From contig QCBH01000011.1 of assembly GCA_003281685.1 (NCBI GenBank), positions 1-50,637 of the forward strand: a stretch of DNA of 50,637 bases, given 5' to 3'. The notes below the pieces were generated by a model that was not told where the DNA came from, did no database searches, and worked only from the letters and a program-made list of their open reading frames with translations. The stretch comes from Prochlorococcus sp. AG-347-E23 (lineage in GTDB: Bacteria > Cyanobacteriota > Cyanobacteriia > PCC-6307 > Cyanobiaceae). Made by a program: the position numbers and the translations under genes. Positions 45,201 to 50,637 of the stretch are shown here, one piece after another (within the stretch, counting starts at the first letter, position 1; every line of letters begins with the position of its first letter).

Positions 45201-45643
45201 CTTTGCTTATCTAACTCTCCCTCATAAACTAATATAAAAGGATTTTCTCCTACATTTAGAGCAGCTTTTACATTATCTTCAAATTTTTGTTGGACTATAT
45301 TTACTTCTGACATTGGTATACTTTTCCATAATTTTTTACTTTTCCAATTGACCAATATTAAAGCTTCTTCTTTTTCTTTATCCCAAAATAATTGTCTCCC
45401 CAAAAAACCATCTTGAGAAGATAACCATGGCTCCCATATTTCTTTTTCAGCATCCAACCATACTGCTTTTACATCCGCAGGTACTTTGAGCCGTAATTCC
45501 TCTATAACCATTTCACCTTGAAAATTTTCCATAGTAAGAGCTTTTAAATTAGAAACATCAAATTGAGAAATTAAAACTACTAAGCAAATTAATACTAAAC
45601 AAAATCTTTGAAAATTTTTTTTTAAATTTAAATTTAATTTCAT
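45197..45643 (-). CDS. TIGR03792-family exported protein
   Basis: A 148-residue protein with an N-terminal hydrophobic segment (about 12 to 28) that looks like a signal peptide or anchor. An antibiotic-monooxygenase-like dimeric alpha-beta barrel follows, with [32 protein letters not shown] and [17 protein letters not shown]. It resembles the uncharacterised cyanobacterial TIGR03792 family. The start overlaps the trmD-ispF gene stop by 4 bases, and the end overlaps the larB start by 4 bases. Function unknown. Confidence 0.72.
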   Translation of the reverse strand: MKLNLNLKKNFQRFCLVLICLVVLISQFDVSNLKALTMENFQGEMVIEELRLKVPADVKAVWLDAEKEIWEPWLSSQDGFLGRQLFWDKEKEEALILVNWKSKKLWKSIPMSEVNIVQQKFEDNVKAALNVGENPFILVYEGELDKQR

Positions 45644-46860
45644 TTTTTCTCAAGTAGTACTACTGAATGGCAACTTATACCCTCTTCTCTCCCTTCTGGA
45701 CCCAATTTTTCATTCGTAGTTGCTTTAATACCAATTAAATTTTCATCAATATTTAATATCTCAGAAATGTTTTTTTTCATTAGTTGTATATGTGGCATGA
45801 TTTTTGGCCTTTCAGCAACAAGAACACTATCAATATTATTTATTTCCCAACCATCTTGTCTTATTAAGTCAATTACTTTTGATAACAAAAACAAACTATC
45901 AGCATTTTTCCATTTTTCATCAGATGGGGGGAAATACTTTCCTATGTCTCCCAGCGAAAGTGCACCTAATAATGCATCCATTATTGAGTGACTTAAAACA
46001 TCAGCATCACTATGACCATCCAATCCTAAATTTTGAGGATGTTGCAATTTAACACCTCCAATAATTAAATCTCTATCCTTTACTAGTCTGTGAATATCGT
46101 ATCCATTCCCTATTCTAAATTTCATGAATTGATTATATTCTTTTATTATTCTCTTACTTTGTGGGGATATTTTGTAATTTTCTTCTGAAATCAAGTCACT
46201 TCTTCTCTCCAATGTTCTTTCAATACTTTTTCGTCTCCTCCACGATTTTATCTCTTCATGATTACCGCTTACTAAAATATTTGGCACTTTCATATCTTTA
46301 AAAGTTAACGGCCTAGTATATTGCGGATATTCCAATAAAGAGGAATTATGACTCTCATCTAATAGGGATTCTGGATCACCAAGAGTTCCTGGTAATAATC
46401 TAGTCAACCCGTTAATTATTGACATAGCAGGTATTTCACCTCCAGAAAGAACATAATCGCCTATGGATATCTCTTCATCAGCTAAACATCTAATCCTCTC
46501 ATCAAAACCTTCATATTGACCACAAATAATAATTACTTGATCCAAAGCAGACCATCTCGCAAGATCCTTTTGCTTTAAGACTTTACCCTGTGGGGTCATT
46601 AACAAAGTTTTGCTTTTAGGTGATTTTTTAATTGATTCATATGCCTTATAAATAGGTTCAGGTTTTAGTACCATTCCTGCTCCTCCTCCATAAGGCTTGT
46701 CGTCTACTTGTCTATAAGAACCTTCTCCGTATTTTCTTAAATCATATAAATTTACATCAATCAAATCCTTATCTAGAGCTCTTGTTATAACACCTAAATT
46801 ATTTATTAATTCAAAAGCTTTAGGGGACAAAGTAATTACATCAAAATTAAATCTTCTCAT
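45640..46860 (-). CDS. trmD-ispF: In-frame fusion of tRNA m1G37 methyltransferase TrmD and MECDP synthase IspF
   Basis: One open frame of 406 codons. Residues 1 to 245 are Trm[32 protein letters not shown] and DYVLSGGE, the trefoil-knot SAM site. Residues 246 to 406 are a full IspF: GYDIHRL with metal ligands Asp and His, [17 protein letters not shown] and ATTNEKLG. The IspF part begins with its own Met (ATG at 46125) after a normal-length TrmD, with no stop between. The product may be a true two-domain enzyme, or the loss of one stop codon may have joined two neighbours. Internal initiation at 46125 is possible but no clear ribosome-binding site precedes it. The start abuts the era stop. Confidence 0.9.
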   Translation of the reverse strand: MRRFNFDVITLSPKAFELINNLGVITRALDKDLIDVNLYDLRKYGEGSYRQVDDKPYGGGAGMVLKPEPIYKAYESIKKSPKSKTLLMTPQGKVLKQKDLARWSALDQVIIICGQYEGFDERIRCLADEEISIGDYVLSGGEIPAMSIINGLTRLLPGTLGDPESLLDESHNSSLLEYPQYTRPLTFKDMKVPNILVSGNHEEIKSWRRRKSIERTLERRSDLISEENYKISPQSKRIIKEYNQFMKFRIGNGYDIHRLVKDRDLIIGGVKLQHPQNLGLDGHSDADVLSHSIMDALLGALSLGDIGKYFPPSDEKWKNADSLFLLSKVIDLIRQDGWEINNIDSVLVAERPKIMPHIQLMKKNISEILNIDENLIGIKATTNEKLGPEGREEGISCHSVVLLEKK

Positions 46861-47772
46861 CTAGAACTCTTCCTCATAACCAAACTCAATTAACCTTGAT
46901 TCTTTTTTTCTCCAATTTGGAACAACTTTCACAAACAACTCCAAGTGAACTGGACCATCAATCAATTTTGAAATATTTGATCTTGCTGCCTGACCGATAA
47001 TTTTTAACATTGAACCTTTCTTTCCAATAAGTATGCCTTTTTGAGTTGATCTTTCAACAATAATGGTTGCCAAAATAGCTGTAAACTTTTTGCCATTTTT
47101 TCGTCTCATTTCCTCTATCTTTTCTATCTTTACTGCAACACTATGAGGCACTTCTTCTCTTGTATTTATTAATACCTGCTCTCTTACTAAATCAGATAAT
47201 AAATTATCTAATGGTTGATCACATACCGTTTCTTCGCCATAAAGTTTTGGCCCCTCTGGTAGAAAATTAAGTGCCATATCCACTAGTTCGGAACATCCTT
47301 CTCCTTTAGAAGCACTTACAATTTGAAAGTTTCTATTAATTCCAAAAAATCTTCTATATTGATCTAATCGTAGATTCCTAAATTCTTTATTAACCAAATC
47401 CCACTTATTTAATGCAACAATAAACTCAGTTTTATTTGCGATTAGAAAGTTTAAAATATATTCATCACCTCTACCAGGTTCTTCACTTGAATCAATTACA
47501 AAAATCACCATATCAACTCCATTAATTGCAGATTTTGCGTTTTTTACTAATATTTCTCCAAGTCGATGATGAGGTTTATGAACACCTGGCGTATCAACAA
47601 AAATTATTTGCCCATTGTCTGTAGTAAGTATTCCTTTTAATTTATTTCTAGTAGTTTGCGCTATTGGAGAAGTAATTGTTATTTTTTCTCCAATCAATTC
47701 ATTTATTAAAGTAGATTTACCAACATTTGGCCTTCCTAGTAAAGTTACAAACCCAGATCTATAATTGGCCAA
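46861..47772 (-). CDS. era: GTPase Era
   Basis: A 303-residue Era. The GTPase domain has G1 GRPNVGKST (13 to 21), G2 around SPIAQTTRN, G3 VDTPG and G4 NKWD, followed by a C-terminal KH RNA-binding domain with IGKKGSMLKIIG. It binds 16S rRNA and assists 30S assembly. The stop is directly followed by the trmD-ispF start, indicating one transcript. The start is only 38 bases from the divergent hypothetical gene. Confidence 0.96.
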   Translation of the reverse strand: MANYRSGFVTLLGRPNVGKSTLINELIGEKITITSPIAQTTRNKLKGILTTDNGQIIFVDTPGVHKPHHRLGEILVKNAKSAINGVDMVIFVIDSSEEPGRGDEYILNFLIANKTEFIVALNKWDLVNKEFRNLRLDQYRRFFGINRNFQIVSASKGEGCSELVDMALNFLPEGPKLYGEETVCDQPLDNLLSDLVREQVLINTREEVPHSVAVKIEKIEEMRRKNGKKFTAILATIIVERSTQKGILIGKKGSMLKIIGQAARSNISKLIDGPVHLELFVKVVPNWRKKESRLIEFGYEEEF

Positions 47773-47810
47773 AGACTTTTAATGCATCATTAATAAAATT
47801 CTGATCAACA

Positions 47811-48326
47811 ATGGAAAAAAAAACCATAAATTTAAAAGAAGCTTCATTCACACAAGCAATTAACATATCCGCACAATGGTGCAAAGAGTGGGATGAAGAT
47901 TTACTCAGCGAAGAGGTTTTAGCAGATAGAATCGCAGAATTAACTAAAACAAGAAATGGACTCAGAGGATTTTTTGCATACGCTTTATCAGATAAAGATT
48001 GTTTTTTGTTAGATAAACTTCCATTTTCACTAATTTATAAACTGAACGAAGGTGGTGTTGCTGTAACAGACATAGTAGTAAAAAATTTAATAATGAGTTC
48101 CGCTCAAATTATTATTCATCGAAGAGATAATAATCATGAATATGAGATAACATCGGAAAACATTTCAGATAGGTGTAAGGCTATTTTGAGACTGCTAGAA
48201 ACTAAGTCAGTTACTAAGTCTGTAAATCAAGTCCTTAAAGACTTAGATAATATGGGAAACAGTTTAGATAATTCAGTAAAATATGACTCAGAACAAAAGG
48301 AATTTATAAAAAAAACAAATTCTTGA
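47811..48326 (+). CDS. Conserved cyanobacterial hypothetical protein, 171 residues
   Basis: No catalytic motif or membrane segment is recognised. The protein begins KTINLKEASFTQAINISAQWCKEWDEDLLSEEVLADRI, then has RNGLRGFFAYALSD, an ACNLIY-type hydrophobic core (SLIYKLNEGGVAVTDIVVKNLIMSSA) and a charged C-terminal tail. The composition suggests a soluble cytosolic protein. It is divergent from era across 38 bases, so the promoters overlap. Conservation in picocyanobacteria is my recollection, not tested. Confidence 0.7.
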   Translation: MEKKTINLKEASFTQAINISAQWCKEWDEDLLSEEVLADRIAELTKTRNGLRGFFAYALSDKDCFLLDKLPFSLIYKLNEGGVAVTDIVVKNLIMSSAQIIIHRRDNNHEYEITSENISDRCKAILRLLETKSVTKSVNQVLKDLDNMGNSLDNSVKYDSEQKEFIKKTNS

Positions 48327-48335
48327 TATCTCCCA

Positions 48336-48366
48336 ATAAAAAAGCTTAGAAACAATTCTAAGCTTT
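48336..48366 (-). terminator. Intrinsic terminator of the Bax-inhibitor-1 gene
   Basis: A perfect 11-base inverted repeat (48341 to 48351 and 48356 to 48366) with a 4-base ACAA loop. On the minus strand it is followed by a run of T residues. It lies 25 bases past the stop of the minus-strand gene at 48391. The opposite direction has only three T residues, so termination of the plus-strand gene ending at 48326 would be weaker. Confidence 0.85.
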
Positions 48367-48390
48367 GGGTAAGTTATTTATGTAATGTGT

Positions 48391-49128
48391 TTAGTCTCTT
48401 CTCCCACCACCTTGGAGTGCAATCATTAATCTCAATATAAAAACAAAAAGATTTATATAAGTTAAATACATACCTAAAGCCCCTGCTAGGTATTGATCAT
48501 CATTATATCTTCTTGGCATTGTATAAAAATCTACGAATGACATTGCAACGAATAAGACAGTTCCAAATCCTGCAATTATCAATTCGAGTCCTGAACCTCC
48601 AAAAACGCCTGGAGCAAAGAATCCTCCAATTAATTGGACAAACATTGCTATGAGCAGTCCTATCAACCCAAGACCAACTACCCCACTTAGTGCTTGACCA
48701 ACACTATCACTCATTCTTTGGCCAGTATAAGAGGCAATAACGAAAGTTATACCTGTAGCTAAAGCAGCTGTTCCAACAGAACCAATACCAATAGTTCCTA
48801 TTGCTAAAGCAACTATTCCACTTAAGGTGAATCCAGTTAACAAGCTAAAACCTGTTAATAAAGGCAAAGCCTTCGCATTATTTGCATTATTTGCAGCACT
48901 TGTGGCTATAAAGAACAAAATCAATTCTGCAATTAATGCAACTATTGAAAGAGGCTGGAAAAGCCCAGGATTTGTTGCTATGAGTGAGACACCTGCTAAA
49001 ACGCCTAAAGAAGTTAGAACCATACCTCCACCTACGTAAGGTAAAGCTTTTTGAACAACATTAGGTCCAACAATTGAACTAGTCTGTGCTTCACGAATAG
49101 CTTGATTGAAATTACTACTTGCTGGCAT
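48391..49128 (-). CDS. Bax inhibitor-1/YccA-family membrane protein
   Basis: A 245-residue protein with seven predicted membrane helices from about residue 32 onward (VGGGMVLTSLGVLAGVSLI as the first). The loop MSFVDFYTMPRRYNDDQYLAGALGMYLTYINLFVFILRL near the C-terminus is typical of the BI-1 family. Members are thought to be pH-sensitive ion leak channels, and the bacterial role is not settled. It has a strong terminator downstream and no cotranscribed partner on that side. Confidence 0.88.
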   Translation of the reverse strand: MPASSNFNQAIREAQTSSIVGPNVVQKALPYVGGGMVLTSLGVLAGVSLIATNPGLFQPLSIVALIAELILFFIATSAANNANNAKALPLLTGFSLLTGFTLSGIVALAIGTIGIGSVGTAALATGITFVIASYTGQRMSDSVGQALSGVVGLGLIGLLIAMFVQLIGGFFAPGVFGGSGLELIIAGFGTVLFVAMSFVDFYTMPRRYNDDQYLAGALGMYLTYINLFVFILRLMIALQGGGRRD

Positions 49129-49201
49129 TTTCTTTTTAAAACTTGGTCTTATTCTACTCGATTTTTAAAATTTCAGGGTACGGATCTCCAGATTTATAAA
49201 G

Positions 49202-50158
49202 TTATTGATAAGCCTCAATAATTTTCTGAACTAAAGGATGACGAACTACATCTTCAACAGTTAAATAACAAAATTTTATACCTTGAGTTTCAGAGAAAAT
49301 TCTCGATGCTTCGATGAGGCCGCTTTCCTGATCTTTTTTTAAATCAATTTGAGTAATATCTCCGTTTACAACCATTTTGGATCTATCACCCAATCTGGTT
49401 AAAAACATTCTCATTTGAGAGCAAGTAGTATTTTGTGCTTCATCTAGGATAACCATTGAGTTATCTAGGGTTCTACCTCTCATAAATGCTAAAGGTGCAA
49501 CTTCAATAATTCCCTTATCGATTAACGAATTTGTTCTATCAAACCCAAAAATACTATGTAAAGAATCAAATAGGGGTCTTAAATATGGATCTACTTTTTG
49601 TTGCAAATCACCAGGTAGAAATCCCAAACTTTCACCAGCTTCTACAGCTGGTCTGGTTAAAACAATTTTTTCAATTTTTTTCTCGTTCAATAATCGTGCC
49701 GCGCAAACAGTTGCTAAAAATGTCTTACCAGTTCCAGCTGGACCAATCGCGAATGTAAGATCAAAGTTTTCAATTGATTCAACATATTCTTTTTGCCTTA
49801 TAGTTCTTGGTCTTAAATATCTTCCTTCTTTGGAACGCGCAAGAACTTTTTTCCCAAGTTCAGCATGTGAAGATGACTCTCCCATATTTAGAGAACTCAA
49901 AGCCGCTTTAAGATCTACCTCTGGAACTTCTAAACCTTGTTCCCAAATTGGTCTTGTTAGTTCTACTAATGCTGAGGCTCTTTCAATTTTAGAAATAACA
50001 CCGTTCATCTCAAGTTGTAAGCCTCTTATTGTTAAAGAAACTCCTGTCAAGGACTCAAATTTTTTTAAGAAAGAATTACCTGGGCCTGATAATGCTGTAG
50101 CAGCATCAGAGCTTGGCAAGTCTATTGTGAAGTGACCAGTTTTGGAAACTTCCTTCAT
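49202..50158 (-). CDS. PhoH-family ATPase (PhoH-like/YbeZ)
   Basis: A 318-residue P-loop ATPase. The N-terminal KH-like region (about 1 to 100) precedes Walker A GPAGTGKT (139 to 146), LTRPAVEAGESLGFLPGD, MVILDEAQNTT (Walker B) and MVVNGDITQIDL. Relatives act with the RNase YbeY in rRNA maturation or in phosphate-stress responses. The gene lies between rpsP and the BI-1 gene on the same strand. There are 30 bases to rpsP and 73 to the BI-1 gene. Confidence 0.92.
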   Translation of the reverse strand: MKEVSKTGHFTIDLPSSDAATALSGPGNSFLKKFESLTGVSLTIRGLQLEMNGVISKIERASALVELTRPIWEQGLEVPEVDLKAALSSLNMGESSSHAELGKKVLARSKEGRYLRPRTIRQKEYVESIENFDLTFAIGPAGTGKTFLATVCAARLLNEKKIEKIVLTRPAVEAGESLGFLPGDLQQKVDPYLRPLFDSLHSIFGFDRTNSLIDKGIIEVAPLAFMRGRTLDNSMVILDEAQNTTCSQMRMFLTRLGDRSKMVVNGDITQIDLKKDQESGLIEASRIFSETQGIKFCYLTVEDVVRHPLVQKIIEAYQ

Positions 50159-50188
50159 CTAGTTATTGAATAAAAATTTATCAAATCA

Positions 50189-50557
50189 CTAGCTTTCAGT
50201 TTCATTACTCTCGCTTTCAGCTTTACTACTATCATTTTCTTCGTCTTTAGTTTTAGCCTTAGCTAATTTTTTTTCATTCTCTAACTTTGCTTTACCAATT
50301 GAGATAGAGGGCCTTTCTGTTTTTTCTAATAACCCTCCCTTTTCTAATAAAGATCTCACAACATTAGTTGGCTGAGCACCCTGATTAAGTCTCGTTCTTA
50401 AAGCTTCTGTGTCAAGCCTAGTTTCCTTAGTTCTTGGGTTATAAAAACCTAGTTCTTGTAGAGGTCTACCATCTCTTCTGGAAGTACTATTGCATGCAAC
50501 AATTCTGAAACTTGCCTCTTTTTTCTTTCCAAAGCGCTTAAGGCGCAGTTTAATCAT
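50189..50557 (-). CDS. rpsP: 30S ribosomal protein S16
   Basis: A 122-residue S16 with the conserved [20 protein letters not shown] start, [17 protein letters not shown] and [14 protein letters not shown]. The C-terminal 40 residues (from about 82) are a picocyanobacterial charged extension rich in Lys, Glu and Ser that is absent from short S16 proteins. It opens the minus-strand rpsP-phoH unit. The 80 bases upstream to the window end hold a TATTAT-like box at 50578 to 50583, but no firm promoter. Confidence 0.97.
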   Translation of the reverse strand: MIKLRLKRFGKKKEASFRIVACNSTSRRDGRPLQELGFYNPRTKETRLDTEALRTRLNQGAQPTNVVRSLLEKGGLLEKTERPSISIGKAKLENEKKLAKAKTKDEENDSSKAESESNETES

Positions 50558-50637
50558 CTTAAATTAATGCGTTTTTTATAATAATATCATTGAAAGGTAA
50601 AAATCTAGAAACTATAAATCAGCAAACCCTTTTTTCT

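Noticed and set aside
45767..46052. Plus-strand open frames opposite ispF
   Set aside because: They lie entirely antisense to the conserved IspF domain and have no recognisable protein pattern.

Overview
The window is a strongly AT-rich stretch of a picocyanobacterial chromosome. It is almost certainly Prochlorococcus, probably a high-light-type strain. The evidence is the base composition and the compact layout of short gaps and 4-base ATGA overlaps. Cyanobacteria-specific families (DUF3122, DUF3611, TIGR03792, a long ThiE with an N-terminal extension) and the housekeeping block ftsH-argF-lexA-ribD-cobL-nadK-pheS-surE also point there. No rRNA, tRNA, CRISPR, insertion sequence or integrase was seen.

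The left 31 kb (2 to 31444) is a surface-polysaccharide island. It opens with a methyltransferase cut by the window edge and a kdsB-like CMP-sugar synthetase (plus strand). These face a minus-strand aldolase, HAD phosphatase and SIS isomerase trio that together look like a route to a KDO-like 3-deoxy-ulosonic acid. Upstream of the trio on the minus strand lies a surface-carbohydrate protein. Next is a tight nine-gene minus-strand operon (13703 down to 5376): FAD oxidoreductase, methyltransferase, NeuC/LegG-type epimerase, FemAB-like acyltransferase, NeuB/LegI-type synthase, Gfo/Idh oxidoreductase, NeuA/LegF-type CMP transferase, PtmA-like SDR and a second methyltransferase. A divergent plus-strand operon (13858 to 19983) carries a HisF-HisH fusion, an N-acetyl-sugar amidotransferase, a PtmE-like CBS nucleotidyltransferase, LegB and LegC. 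The two operons together encode nearly all of a GDP-linked legionaminic-acid-type nonulosonate pathway plus amidination. The dedicated N-acetyltransferase LegH is not seen, and the FemAB-like protein sits where one would be expected.

From 19994 to 31444 lie export, assembly and further sugar-nucleotide genes. They are a PglK/MsbA-like ABC flippase, UDP-xylose synthase with UDP-glucose dehydrogenase, an SGNH-like protein with an MBOAT acyltransferase, a family-2 glycosyltransferase, a membrane WbpM/PglF-type 4,6-dehydratase and an O-antigen ligase/polymerase.

From 31618 to the end the content is core. It starts with lexA, which has two SOS-box-like sites in its promoter. Then come argF, ftsH, ribD, a DUF3122 protein, an 83-residue hypothetical, cobL, nadK, pheS, surE, a DUF3611 protein, ribF, thiE and thiS. 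Two very small open frames, larB, a TIGR03792 protein and a trmD-ispF in-frame fusion follow. Era, a conserved hypothetical, a Bax-inhibitor-1 protein, a PhoH-family ATPase and rpsP complete the window. Coding density is very high. The only stretch over 300 bases without a long gene is 44062 to 44543, which holds the two small open frames.
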